30,502 nucleotides of DNA from DASUZB01 sp036377075 (GTDB lineage Bacteria > Actinomycetota > CALGFH01): contig DASUZB010000331.1 of assembly GCA_036377075.1 (NCBI GenBank), positions 1 to 30,502 of the forward strand. Reading direction: 5' to 3'. Positions 1 to 7,704 of this stretch are shown here, piece by piece. A model generated the notes under the pieces. That model was not told the origin of the DNA and ran no database searches. It saw nothing but the letters and a program-made list of their open reading frames with translations. Positions within the stretch are counted from its first letter, which is position 1, and each line of letters begins with the position of its first letter. Position numbers and translations under genes: made by a program.

Positions 1-543
1 CTGGTCGACGCGACCACGGCGGTGCTGGCCGAGGTGGCGGAGGCGCGGCCGGGCGCCGCCGGGGCGCCGCCGGCCGTTGGCCTCAAATGGCCGAACGACC
101 TGCTGGTGGACGGGCGCAAGGCGGCCGGCCTGCTGGCCGAGGCGCACAGCGAGGGGGCCCGGCTCGACTGGGTGCTGCTCGGCATGGGGGTCAACGTCGG
201 CCAGGGCGCCGACGACTTCCCCCGCGACCTGGCCGGCCGGGCGACCAGCCTGCGCCTGGTCGCCGGTACCGCGGTCGACCGGGTGGCGTTGCTCGGCGCG
301 TGGGGTGCGCGGTTCGCCGCCGGCTACGCCGCGCTCGCGGCCGGGGAGGCGGGCCCGACGCTCGCCGCCTACCGGGAGCGGCTCGACACGCTCGGTCGCC
401 AGGTGCGGGTGGAGTTGCTCGGCGGCGAGGCGGTCGAGGGCGTCGCGGTCGGCCTCGGCGCCGACGGCGCGCTGGCGCTGCGCACCGCGGCCAGCGCCGA
501 GGTCCACGTCGCCAGCGGCGACGTGGAGCACCTGCGGCTGTAG
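1..543 (+). CDS. birA: Biotin--[acetyl-CoA-carboxylase] ligase, 3' part (5' end outside window)
   Basis: BirA activates biotin as biotinyl-AMP and attaches it to a lysine of biotin carboxyl carrier proteins in the cytoplasm. The frame is open from base 1, so the N-terminal part lies outside the window. The visible part carries the family hallmark KWPNDLLV (about bases 88-111) followed by KAAGLLAEA, then LLGMGVNV, all of the catalytic domain. The last 50 or so residues (TLGRQVRVELLGGEAVEG onward) fit the small SH3-like C-terminal domain. The gene ends 20 bp before the convergent lipoprotein gene with no terminator-like hairpin. A natural substrate is encoded downstream: the BCCP domain of the protein at 5101-6837. 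Whether it also carries a DNA-binding domain cannot be seen. Confidence 0.93.
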   Translation: MVDATTAVLAEVAEARPGAAGAPPAVGLKWPNDLLVDGRKAAGLLAEAHSEGARLDWVLLGMGVNVGQGADDFPRDLAGRATSLRLVAGTAVDRVALLGAWGARFAAGYAALAAGEAGPTLAAYRERLDTLGRQVRVELLGGEAVEGVAVGLGADGALALRTAASAEVHVASGDVEHLRL

Positions 544-563
544 CGGCGCCTCCCGGCGGTCCC

Positions 564-1496
564 TCAGCCGCCGACCCTGACCGGCAGCTCGACCGAGTAG
601 CCCACCGAGCCGTCGACACGGCTGGCCTCGAAGACCTCGAGGACCCATAGCTCCGACCGGGCGGGCGGGTCGAACGCCAGCGAGCCGGAGAACGGCGTCC
701 TGGCCGGCGCCGCCGCCACGGCGTCGCCGAAGCCCTGCGCCGCCACCGTGCCCGCGCTGTCGCGCAGGCGCAGGCTGACCACGCCGCGGGCGACGCTCGC
801 CTCGCCGCGGACCACCACCCGGCCGCCCTCCACGCGCGCCCCGGGAACCGGCTCGACCAGCGCGATCGGAGCCACCCGGGCGTGCTCGTCGCGGGTCAGC
901 CCCGCCGGGCTCGCGTGCGCCCCCCAGAGGTCGCCGAGCAGCCGCCCGTCGACCGCGCCGGCGGTGCGGCCTTCCACCTTGACCAGCACCCGCTTCACGT
1001 CGGCGGCCCGCGTCACCGTCCAGACCAGCGCCTGCATCGCCTGCTGCGCCGCCTCGGGGCCGCCGGCGACCCGGGCGGCCTCGCGCGAGAGGTCGACCAC
1101 CGCCCTCGACCGCTCGAGCGCGAAGCCGCGCAGGTGGCAGCCTGCCGGGAAGGGCCGGGTGGAGCCGGGGTAGGTGGGGTCCCCGGTGAGCAGCTCGCGC
1201 ACGGCGGCCTCCGGGGCCGAGACGGCCAACCGGACCTGGTGCCGCTCCGGGACGAGGTAGCGGTCGCTGCCGAAGGTGCGCAGGTAGTACACGGTCAGCG
1301 GCACCCGCCGGTCGGCCTGGCCGTCCGGCGGGACGGTGAAACCGCGGGCCGGCGCCTCGGGCCTGATCTGGTCCCGTTCGTGGCCGTCGGGAGGCGCGGC
1401 CGAGCTCACCTCGGCGGTGCAGCCCGCCGCCAGCACCACGACCAGGAGGAACCGTGCCAACGCGACGAGGGAGCACCGCGCAACGTCTCCGTGCAT
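564..1496 (-). CDS. GerMN/Gmad2-domain lipoprotein
   Basis: A 310-residue predicted lipoprotein of the cell envelope. The N-terminus has a hydrophobic stretch (LARFLLVVVLAAGC) ending in a lipobox with Cys26, the expected lipid attachment site. Residues about 60-205 look like a GerMN domain (VPLTVYYLR at the start, then AVRELLTGDP and the conserved pattern FALERSRAVVDLS). The remaining 100 residues resemble a Gmad2 immunoglobulin-like domain (VEPVPGARVEGGRVVVRGEA to the end). In Bacillus such domains occur in spore germination proteins, but in actinobacteria they are common in envelope lipoproteins and do not by themselves imply sporulation. The ATG at 1496 is preceded by a GAGG about 7 nt upstream; an internal TTG would give a shorter signal peptide. 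It is convergent with birA and divergent from the PH-domain gene. Its partner is unknown. Confidence 0.85.
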   Translation of the reverse strand: MHGDVARCSLVALARFLLVVVLAAGCTAEVSSAAPPDGHERDQIRPEAPARGFTVPPDGQADRRVPLTVYYLRTFGSDRYLVPERHQVRLAVSAPEAAVRELLTGDPTYPGSTRPFPAGCHLRGFALERSRAVVDLSREAARVAGGPEAAQQAMQALVWTVTRAADVKRVLVKVEGRTAGAVDGRLLGDLWGAHASPAGLTRDEHARVAPIALVEPVPGARVEGGRVVVRGEASVARGVVSLRLRDSAGTVAAQGFGDAVAAAPARTPFSGSLAFDPPARSELWVLEVFEASRVDGSVGYSVELPVRVGG

Positions 1497-1788
1497 ACGC
1501 GAACCTCGCCTCGAGCGCTCCCTGGAGCCGCGGCCAGGCTCCCGTCTCGCGGCGGGCCGATCGCCTGGGCGCCGCCGGCGGTTGGCGGAAACCCGGTTGC
1601 ACGCGAAGGTGGCACGCCGCTGAGGAATCCCTACGGTCTCCCCGGTGGATTGCGAAACCGCAACGGTACGGATGCAGTACGGCGCCGAGCGCCGCGCCGC
1701 GAGACTCCGGGACCTCCTCCCACCGTCCTTGAGGGGGACCAGACCCGTTGTTACGCTCGTCTGGGTGGACGAGAGGAGGAGGTCGCGA
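1497..1788. other. Divergent intergenic region, 292 bp
   Basis: No gene was supported here. The region is less GC-rich than its surroundings. It holds the promoter listed at 1729-1757 and a small perfect palindrome, TTGCG-AAAC-CGCAA (about 1649-1662), which could be an operator for either flanking gene. I found no convincing promoter for the leftward lipoprotein gene. Confidence 0.5.
1729..1757 (+). promoter_or_regulatory. Predicted sigma70-type promoter for the PH-domain gene
   Basis: TTGAGG at 1729-1734 and TACGCT at 1752-1757 are separated by exactly 17 bp. Transcription would start near 1764, giving a leader of about 25 nt that contains the GAGAGGAGGA ribosome binding site (1771-1780) in front of GTG 1789. 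The agreement of promoter, ribosome site and start codon makes this the best promoter in the window, though it rests on pattern alone. Confidence 0.55.
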
Positions 1789-2451
1789 GTGGCGTTCCCG
1801 GAACGCCTCCTGGGGGAGAACGAGCACGTCGTCTACGACCTGCGGCCGCACTGGTGGACGCTGCTCCCCTCGGTGCTGATGACCCTGCTGGTGGCGGTCG
1901 TCGCCACGCTGGCGTACGGCGGCATGCCCGGCGGCACCTTCCAGGCCGCGGGCCGCATGGTCGTGCAGGTCATCGCCGCGGCGGTCCTGGTCATCTGGGT
2001 CGGTCCCCGGGTCGCCCGCTGGGCCACCACCCACCTGGTGCTCACCACCGACCGGCTGATCTACCGCACCGGGATGGTCGCCAAGTACGCCCGCGAGATC
2101 CCGCTCGAGCGGATCGACGACGTGACCTACTCGCAGTCGCTGTTCGGCCGCCTGATCGGCATCGGCGACCTGCACGTCCAGTCGGGCGGCGAGCAGGGCC
2201 AGGTGGTCTTCGAGCAGATCCGCGACCCCAAAGCGGTGCAGCTCGAGATCTACCACCGGATGGAGGAGGGCCCCTCGCAGCCGCCGCCGCCGCGTACCCC
2301 GCCGCGCCCGTACGACCCGCCGGCACCCGCGTCCGGCGCGCCCTACCGCGCCCTCGACGACCTGGAGCGGCTCGCCGCCCTACGCGACCGGGGCCTGATC
2401 TCCGACCAGGAGTTCGAGCGCAAGAAGCGCGACCTGCTGGATCGGATCTAG
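1789..2451 (+). CDS. Membrane protein with bacterial PH domain and C-terminal SHOCT domain
   Basis: A 220-residue protein of unknown role at the cytoplasmic membrane. Two hydrophobic segments (about residues 27-47 and 58-76) precede a YdbS/bPH2-type PH domain, marked by LVLTTDRLIYRTGMV, EIPLERIDDVTYSQSLFGR and GIGDLHVQSGG. A proline-rich linker (about 160-183) leads to a 35-residue C-terminal SHOCT motif (LERLAALRDRGLISDQEFE followed by KKRDLL), a short helical module usually found at protein ends and thought to mediate oligomerisation. An ATG at 1645 is in frame but lies upstream of the predicted promoter and gives an arginine-rich N-terminus unlike the family. GTG 1789 has a strong ribosome site 8 nt upstream and starts directly at the conserved LLGENEHVVYDLRPHWW region. 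Ligand and partners are not known. Confidence 0.88.
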   Translation: MAFPERLLGENEHVVYDLRPHWWTLLPSVLMTLLVAVVATLAYGGMPGGTFQAAGRMVVQVIAAAVLVIWVGPRVARWATTHLVLTTDRLIYRTGMVAKYAREIPLERIDDVTYSQSLFGRLIGIGDLHVQSGGEQGQVVFEQIRDPKAVQLEIYHRMEEGPSQPPPPRTPPRPYDPPAPASGAPYRALDDLERLAALRDRGLISDQEFERKKRDLLDRI

Positions 2452-2513
2452 CCCGCGTGCCCCGGCCGGCGCCGGTACGATCGTGGCCCAGCCACGCCCG
2501 AGCCGAGGTTCCC

Positions 2514-3428
2514 GTGCAGCTTCCAGCGTCGGTCAGCATCCGGGAGGTGGGCCCGCGCGACGGGCTCCAGAGCGAGCCGCCCGTGCCCGTCGACGGCCGC
2601 GTGCGGCTGGTGGACGCGCTCTCGGCCACCGGGGTGCGGCGCATCGAGGTCGGCTCGTTCGTCTCCCCGCGGGCGGTGCCCGCGATGGCAGGCAGTAGCC
2701 AGGTATTCGCGGGGCTCAGCCGCCGCCCGGGCGTGACCTACTCGGCGCTGGTGCCCAACCGCCGCGGCGCCGCGGACGCGCTCGCCGCCGGCGCCGACCG
2801 GCTGCAGGTGGTGGTCGCCGCGTCGGAGAGCTACAACCGCGCCAACGTGAACCGCGCGGTGGCCCAGACGATGGAGGAGATCGCCGGGGTGGTCGCGCTC
2901 GCCGGGACCACCCCGGTCGAGGCGACCATCTCGACCGCGTGGGGCTGCCCCTACGAGGGCGAGGTGCCGCGCGAGCGGGTGGTCGCCCTGGCCGAGCGGC
3001 TCGCCGGCATGGGCTGCGCCGGCGTCTCCCTCGGCGACACCACCGGCATGGCGACCCCGACCAGGGTGGAGGCGCTGCTGGCCGCGCTCGACGGCAAGGT
3101 GCCGGCGCTCAACTGCCACTTCCACGACACCAGGGGCACCGGCCTCGCCAACCTGCTCACCGCCCTGCAGGCCGGCTGCACCGACTTCGACAGCGCCGTC
3201 GGCGGCCTCGGCGGCAGCCCCACCGCGCCCGGTGCCGCGGGCAACGTGGCCAGCGAGGACGTGGTGCACATGCTCGACGACATGGGCGTCGCCACCGGCG
3301 TCGACCTCGACGCCCTGCTCGCCGCCGCCCAGGTCGCCGCCGGCCTGGTCGACCACCCCCTGCGCGGCCGCGTCGCCACCGCCGGGCCCCGTACCAGGCT
3401 GCTGACCGATCGGGGGGTGAGGGCATGA
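2514..3428 (+). CDS. Hydroxymethylglutaryl-CoA lyase-like protein (catalytic Cys replaced by Ser)
   Basis: A 304-residue DRE-TIM family lyase. HMG-CoA lyase splits HMG-CoA into acetyl-CoA and acetoacetate, the last step of leucine breakdown. Visible are REVGPRDGLQ at the N-terminus (catalytic Arg and metal-binding Asp), SLGDTTGMA, and the metal-binding NCHFHDTRGTGLAN. The family signature expects GLGGCP, with the Cys essential in studied enzymes, but here it reads GLGGSP with Ser235 (codon 3216-3218). The rest of that loop (GAAGNVASEDVVHML) is normal. GTG 2514 follows GAGG by 6 nt; a TACGAT at 2476-2481 is a possible -10. The stop overlaps the ATG of the carboxyltransferase gene (ATGA), so the two are probably translated together. 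It may be a true lyase with altered chemistry or act on another 3-hydroxy-3-methylacyl-CoA. Confidence 0.85.
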   Translation: MQLPASVSIREVGPRDGLQSEPPVPVDGRVRLVDALSATGVRRIEVGSFVSPRAVPAMAGSSQVFAGLSRRPGVTYSALVPNRRGAADALAAGADRLQVVVAASESYNRANVNRAVAQTMEEIAGVVALAGTTPVEATISTAWGCPYEGEVPRERVVALAERLAGMGCAGVSLGDTTGMATPTRVEALLAALDGKVPALNCHFHDTRGTGLANLLTALQAGCTDFDSAVGGLGGSPTAPGAAGNVASEDVVHMLDDMGVATGVDLDALLAAAQVAAGLVDHPLRGRVATAGPRTRLLTDRGVRA

Positions 3429-5101
3429 GCGAAAGGGACCCCGTCAGGGCCCCCGAGACTCAACAGGATCCCGACACAGCGACCCGAGGCCCAGGCAAGG
3501 ATCCCGGCGCAGTACCCGATGGGGGGGCCTCCGGGGGGGAGCTGTCTTCGGGCTCCCCCCCGGATGAATCAAGCCGGCCCGAGCCGGGGTTCCGGGCGCT
3601 CGCCAAGCAGGCGCGGGCCGGTGGGGCGGAGAAGTACCACGCGAAGGCACGGGAGCAGGGCAAGCTGTTCGTGCGCGAGCGGCTGCGCCGGGTGCTCGAC
3701 GACGCCGACGGCTTCGTCGAGGACGGCCTGCTGGCCAACGCCATGGCCGGCGACCTGCCGGCCGACGGGGTGGTCACCGGGGTCGGCCGGGTCGGCGGCC
3801 GTGACGTGGCGGTGATGGCCAACGACTCCACCGTGAAGGCGGGCTCGTGGGGCGCTCGCACGGTCGAGAAGATCATCCGTGTCGAGGAGTACGCCCTGCG
3901 CCACGAGATCCCGATGGTGTGGCTGGTCGACTCCGCCGGGGCGCGCATCACCGACCAGGTGGAGATGTTCCCCGGCCGCCGCGGCGCCGGCAAGATCTTC
4001 TACAACCAGGTGCGCCTCTCCGGCCGGGTGCCGCAGGTCTGCTGCCTGTTCGGCCCCTCGGCGGCGGGCGGCGCCTACATCCCGGCCTTCTGCGACGTGG
4101 TCTTCATGGTCGACGGCAACGCCTCCATGTACCTGGGGTCGCCGCGCATGGCCGAGATGGTGATCGGCGAGCGCACCACCCTGGAGGAGATGGGCGGGGC
4201 GGCGATGCACTGCCGCGTCTCCGGCTGCGGGGACCTGCTGGCCGCCGACGAGGACGAGGCGATCGAGGCCGCCCGCACCTGGCTGTCGTACTTCCCCAGC
4301 TCCTGGCGCGGCGACCCGCCGGCGCAGGCGCCACGCGGCCCGGCCTACGCCGGCCCGGTGGCGCCGCTGGTCCCGCTCGACGAGGCGCAGCCGTTCGACA
4401 TGCTCCCGCTGGTCGCGGCCGTCTGCGACGCGGACAGCTTCTTCGAGGTCAAGCGCGAGTTCGCCCCCGAGCTGATCTGCGGGCTCGCCCGCATCGAGGG
4501 CCAGGCGGTCGGGATCGTCGCCAACCAGCCGCTGCACAAGGGCGGGGTGCTGTTCGTCGACTCCGCCGACAAGGCGGCCCGCTTCATCTGGCTCTGCGAC
4601 GCCTTCAACCTGCCGCTGGTGTTCCTCGCCGACGTGCCCGGCTTCATGATCGGCAGCCAGGTCGAGCGCCAGGGGATCATCCGCCACGGCGCCAAGATGA
4701 TCACCGCGGTCAGCGAGGCGACCGTGCCGAAGCTCTGCGTCGTGGTCCGCAAGGCCTACGGGGCCGGGCTGTACGCCATGGCCGGGCCGGGCTTCGAACC
4801 GGACGCCACCCTGGCCCTGCCGACCGCGTCGATCGCGGTGATGGGGCCGGAGGCCGCCGTCAACGCGGTCTACTACAACAAGCTGGCCGCCCTGCCCGAG
4901 GCCGAGCGCCCCGCGGAGGTCGCCCGCCTGCAGCGCGAGTACCGCGAGGACGTCGACCTGGTGCGGCTCGCCGCCGACCTGGTGGTGGACGCGGTGGTCG
5001 ACCCGGAGCAGCTCCGCGGCGAGCTGGCCAGGCGGCTGGCGGCCGCCCGCGGCAAGGAGCGGGAGTTCAGCCGCCGCCGCCACGGGGTGCCGCCGGTCTG
5101 A
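3425..5101 (+). CDS. Acyl-CoA carboxylase carboxyltransferase (beta) subunit, probably methylcrotonyl-CoA type
   Basis: A 558-residue biotin-dependent carboxyltransferase. It moves the carboxyl group from carboxybiotin on the partner subunit to an acyl-CoA. Two crotonase-like halves are visible: the first with GPSAAGGAYIPAFCDVVFMV and LGSPRMAEMV, the second with FLADVPGFMIGSQVERQGII and RKAYGAGLYAMAGP. The second half ends in the common tail of the family (KLAALPEAERPAEV onward). The N-terminal 50 residues (to about PEPGFRAL) are Pro/Gly/Ser-rich low complexity and not part of the fold; they contain a strong DNA hairpin listed separately. No better in-frame start exists before residue 80, so ATG 3425 is kept. 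Substrate is inferred from the lyase neighbour: 3-methylcrotonyl-CoA is favoured, propionyl- or geranyl-type acyl-CoA is possible. Its stop overlaps the next ATG by one base. Confidence 0.9.
   Translation: MSERDPVRAPETQQDPDTATRGPGKDPGAVPDGGASGGELSSGSPPDESSRPEPGFRALAKQARAGGAEKYHAKAREQGKLFVRERLRRVLDDADGFVEDGLLANAMAGDLPADGVVTGVGRVGGRDVAVMANDSTVKAGSWGARTVEKIIRVEEYALRHEIPMVWLVDSAGARITDQVEMFPGRRGAGKIFYNQVRLSGRVPQVCCLFGPSAAGGAYIPAFCDVVFMVDGNASMYLGSPRMAEMVIGERTTLEEMGGAAMHCRVSGCGDLLAADEDEAIEAARTWLSYFPSSWRGDPPAQAPRGPAYAGPVAPLVPLDEAQPFDMLPLVAAVCDADSFFEVKREFAPELICGLARIEGQAVGIVANQPLHKGGVLFVDSADKAARFIWLCDAFNLPLVFLADVPGFMIGSQVERQGIIRHGAKMITAVSEATVPKLCVVVRKAYGAGLYAMAGPGFEPDATLALPTASIAVMGPEAAVNAVYYNKLAALPEAERPAEVARLQREYREDVDLVRLAADLVVDAVVDPEQLRGELARRLAAARGKEREFSRRRHGVPPV
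3531..3563 (+). repeat. Perfect 12-bp inverted repeat with UUCG-type loop inside the carboxyltransferase 5' region
   Basis: CCGGGGGGGAGC (3531-3542) pairs perfectly with GCTCCCCCCCGG (3552-3563). The 9-base loop contains C-TTCG-G, which as RNA would form a UUCG tetraloop. It lies about 105 nt after the ATG, in the part encoding the low-complexity extension. The G7 and C7 runs are also slippage-prone. It could attenuate or pace translation between the lyase and carboxylase genes. Confidence 0.7.
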
Positions 5102-6837
5102 TGGTCCACGCGAAGCGCCCGTTCCGCACCGTGCTGGTGGCCAACCGCGGCGAGATCGCCGTGCGCGTGCTGCGCGCCTGCCGCGAGCACGGGCTGGTCG
5201 GCGTCGCGATCCACTCCGACCCCGACGCGGGCGCCCTGCACGTCCGCGAGGCCGACCGGGTGGTCGCCATCGGCGGCACCACTGTCGGCGAGTCCTACCT
5301 GGACGCCGACCGGGTGCTCGCCGCCGCCCGCGAGGCCGGCGCCGAGGCCGTCCACCCCGGCTACGGGCTGCTCAGCGAGAACGCCGCCTTCGCGCGGGTG
5401 GTCGAGGCCGCCGGGCTGGTCTGGGTCGGGCCGCCGGCCGCGGCGATCGAGCAGATGGGCGACAAGCTCGCCGCCCGCAGGGCGGTGCTGGCCGCCGGCG
5501 TCGAGCCGGTGCCCGGCGGCACCGAGGCGGTGACGGGGCCGGACCAGGTGGTCGCGTTCGGCCGGCGCCACGGGTGGCCGGTGGCGATCAAGGCGGCCGC
5601 CGGCGGTGGCGGCCGTGGCATCCGGGTGGTGCGCGATCCCGCCGAGGCGGGCGAGGCCCTGGCCGCGGCGGCGCGCGAGGCGGCCGCCGCCTTCGGCGAC
5701 GGCACCTGCTACCTGGAGCGTTTCTTCGAGCGCCCGCGCCACGTCGAGGTGCAGGTGCTGGCCGACGCCCACGGCGGCATCGTCCACCTCGGCGAGCGCG
5801 ACTGCTCGGTGCAGCGCCGCCACCAGAAGCTGGTGGAGGAGACCCCCGCCCCCGGCCTGCCCGCCGAGGTGCGCGAGCGGCTCACCACCTGGGCGGTGGC
5901 GGTCGCCAAGGCCTGCGGCTACGTCGGCGCCGGCACGGTCGAGTTCCTCTGGGACCCGGCCTCCGGCGGGGCCTGGTTCCTGGAGATGAACACCCGCCTG
6001 CAGGTCGAGCACCCGATCACCGAGCTGGTCACCGGCGTCGACGTCGTGGCGGCGCAGCTGGCGGTCGCCGCCGGCGAGCCGCTCGGCCTCACCCAGGACG
6101 AGGTCCGCGTCCGCGGCCACGCGGTCGAGTGCCGGGTCAACGCCGAGGACCCTGGTCGCGGCTTCCTGCCGAGCGCCGGCCGGCTCGTCAGGCTCGACTG
6201 GCCGGGCGGGCCGGGCGTGCGCGTCGACGCCGGCTACGAGGCCGGCGACGAGGTCACCGCCTACTACGACGACCTGCTCGGCAAGGTCTGCACCTGGGGG
6301 CCCGACCGGCGCCAGGCGCTCGACCGCATGGCCCGGGCGCTCGAGCTGACCCGCGTCGAGGGGGTCGCCTCGACCGTGCCGGCGCTCGCCCGGATCGTCG
6401 CCGAGGAGACCTTCGCCGCGGGCGGGCACTGGACCACCTGGCTGGAGGAGCGGGTCGACCTCTCCGACCTGGCCGCGGCCGACGCTTCGGAGGGCGCGGC
6501 GCCCGACTTCACCGTCACCGTCGACGGCACCGCCTGGCCGGTGCGGCTCTACCGGCAGCGGCCCGCCGACCTGGCGGCGTCCGCCGCCGACGCCGGCCGG
6601 GTCACCTCGCCGCTGGCCGGCACCCTGGCCCGCGTCGAGGTGGAGGCGGGGCAGGAGGTGGCCGCCGGCGCCCTGCTCGCCGTCGTCGAGGCGATGAAGA
6701 TGGAGACGCCACTGCGGGCTCCGTTTCAAGCCAAGGTGACGGAGGTAAGATCCAGCGTCGGAGACGCCGTCTCTGCCGGTGAGACCGTGATCATCCTGGA
6801 GGCGGCGGTGGCGGGGGATCCTGAGCCTGGCCTGTGA
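5101..6837 (+). CDS. Acyl-CoA carboxylase alpha subunit: biotin carboxylase plus BCCP domain
   Basis: A 578-residue cytoplasmic protein that carboxylates its own biotin using ATP and bicarbonate, then presents it to the carboxyltransferase encoded just upstream. The N-terminal domain starts with VLVANRGEIAVRVLRACRE and has HPGYGLLSENA. The ATP-grasp part shows the glycine-rich loop KAAAGGGGRGIR (about 161-172), GERDCSVQRRHQKLVEE and EMNTRLQVEHPITE. The C-terminal biotinyl domain has EAMKMETPL with the biotin-accepting Lys533. It is shorter than typical methylcrotonyl or propionyl alpha subunits (about 650-670 residues), so the linker between the domains is small. The start overlaps the preceding stop (TGATG), which supports stoichiometric co-translation. 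Confidence 0.93.
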   Translation: MVHAKRPFRTVLVANRGEIAVRVLRACREHGLVGVAIHSDPDAGALHVREADRVVAIGGTTVGESYLDADRVLAAAREAGAEAVHPGYGLLSENAAFARVVEAAGLVWVGPPAAAIEQMGDKLAARRAVLAAGVEPVPGGTEAVTGPDQVVAFGRRHGWPVAIKAAAGGGGRGIRVVRDPAEAGEALAAAAREAAAAFGDGTCYLERFFERPRHVEVQVLADAHGGIVHLGERDCSVQRRHQKLVEETPAPGLPAEVRERLTTWAVAVAKACGYVGAGTVEFLWDPASGGAWFLEMNTRLQVEHPITELVTGVDVVAAQLAVAAGEPLGLTQDEVRVRGHAVECRVNAEDPGRGFLPSAGRLVRLDWPGGPGVRVDAGYEAGDEVTAYYDDLLGKVCTWGPDRRQALDRMARALELTRVEGVASTVPALARIVAEETFAAGGHWTTWLEERVDLSDLAAADASEGAAPDFTVTVDGTAWPVRLYRQRPADLAASAADAGRVTSPLAGTLARVEVEAGQEVAAGALLAVVEAMKMETPLRAPFQAKVTEVRSSVGDAVSAGETVIILEAAVAGDPEPGL

Positions 6838-7373
6838 GCGGCCCCCTTGGAGTGCGCGAGACGAGGATGGCGGAGCTGCGAGGAGAGCGCGTCTTCCCCG
6901 GGCGGCCCGATCAGGTGGGGGCGGCCCGTGGTTTCGTCGCGGCCGTGCTCGACCCGATGACGGCCAGCTACGACGCCGCCTGCCTGCTCACCAGCGAGGC
7001 GGTCACCAATGCCCTGCTGCACTCGGCCTCCGGCTCGGAGGCCGGCAGCGTGCGGGTGAGCTGGCGCCTGCGCAACGGCCGGCTGCGGGTGGAGATCCAC
7101 GACGACGGCGGGACCCTGGACCCGCACCGCCGCGTCCACCACGTCGAGTCGGTCACCGGCCGCGGCTTCGACCTGTTCGAGGCGCTCTCGTCGGGCTGGG
7201 GCTTCGCCGGCGGCCCCAGCGGCCGGGTGGTCTGGTTCGAGCTCGATCTCGAAGGGAGGAGCGAGGCGGATGGAGCTGGTCGTCGGTCCCTTCGACCCAG
7301 TGCTCCACGTGCGCAGTCGGGATCACTACGAGGCGGTTCGGCGGGAGGCGCGACTGCTCGAGCTGCGGCCTGA
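6834..7373 (+). CDS. RsbW-like anti-sigma/regulatory ATPase (HATPase_c)
   Basis: A 179-residue GHKL-fold ATPase of the type that acts as an anti-sigma factor or serine kinase in partner-switching control. The N-box is EAVTNALLHS (about residues 54-63), the G1 region DDGGTLDP (about 90-97), and the G2 region TGRGFDLFEAL (about 108-118). The fold ends at GRVVWFELDLE (about 141). The last 37 residues are Ser/Gly/Ala/Arg-rich and lie over the start of the next gene in another frame. GTG 6834 overlaps the stop of the carboxylase gene, suggesting coupling; ATG 6867 is an alternative start. The likely counterpart is the SpoIIE-type phosphatase at 8926. No STAS-domain anti-anti-sigma protein or sigma factor is present in the window, so the target is unknown. 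Confidence 0.8.
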   Translation: MSGPLGVRETRMAELRGERVFPGRPDQVGAARGFVAAVLDPMTASYDAACLLTSEAVTNALLHSASGSEAGSVRVSWRLRNGRLRVEIHDDGGTLDPHRRVHHVESVTGRGFDLFEALSSGWGFAGGPSGRVVWFELDLEGRSEADGAGRRSLRPSAPRAQSGSLRGGSAGGATARAAA

Positions 7374-7701
7374 GGCGGCGCCACGGCGCCTGGAGGACCT
7401 CAACGAGCGGCTCTTCAGGCAGGTGGTCGACGCCCAGGTCGACCCGGTGGTCGACCGTGCCTTCCTGGGCCACGAGCCCGCCTTCAGCACCCGCCTGGTC
7501 GTCCCGGACGAGCAGGTGGCCGCCCTGCTGGCCGGCTGCGAGGAGCTGGAGCGCCTCCTGGGAGAGCTGGACCGCTGGGCGCACGACTCCGAGCAGGCGA
7601 TCCTGGAGCCGAGCGAGGAGGTCAAGACCTACCGCGCGACCTTCCTGGCGCAGCTGCGCCAGCAGCTCGCCCCGCAGGTTGGTGGCGAAGCGGCGGACTG
7701 A
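7270..7701 (+). CDS. Uncharacterised 143-residue protein
   Basis: I do not recognise this family. ATG 7270 has a strong ribosome site (GGGAGGA, 7254-7260) 9 nt upstream, which is the main reason to accept it. The protein is acidic to neutral and probably mostly alpha-helical in its second half (EQVAALLAGCEELERLLGEL, then TYRATFLAQLRQQL). No signal peptide, membrane segment or catalytic motif is visible. It overlaps the end of the ATPase gene by 104 nt in another frame, and ends 3 bp before the convergent epimerase gene. Position suggests it is co-expressed with the ATPase and may be a small partner of that regulatory system, but this is inference only. Confidence 0.7.
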   Translation: MELVVGPFDPVLHVRSRDHYEAVRREARLLELRPEAAPRRLEDLNERLFRQVVDAQVDPVVDRAFLGHEPAFSTRLVVPDEQVAALLAGCEELERLLGELDRWAHDSEQAILEPSEEVKTYRATFLAQLRQQLAPQVGGEAAD

Positions 7702-7704
7702 GCG

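Noticed and set aside
882..2513. Upstream extension of the HMG-CoA lyase frame
   Set aside because: It runs over two other genes, is Arg/Gly-rich and has no ribosome site. Similarity to the family starts just after GTG 2514.
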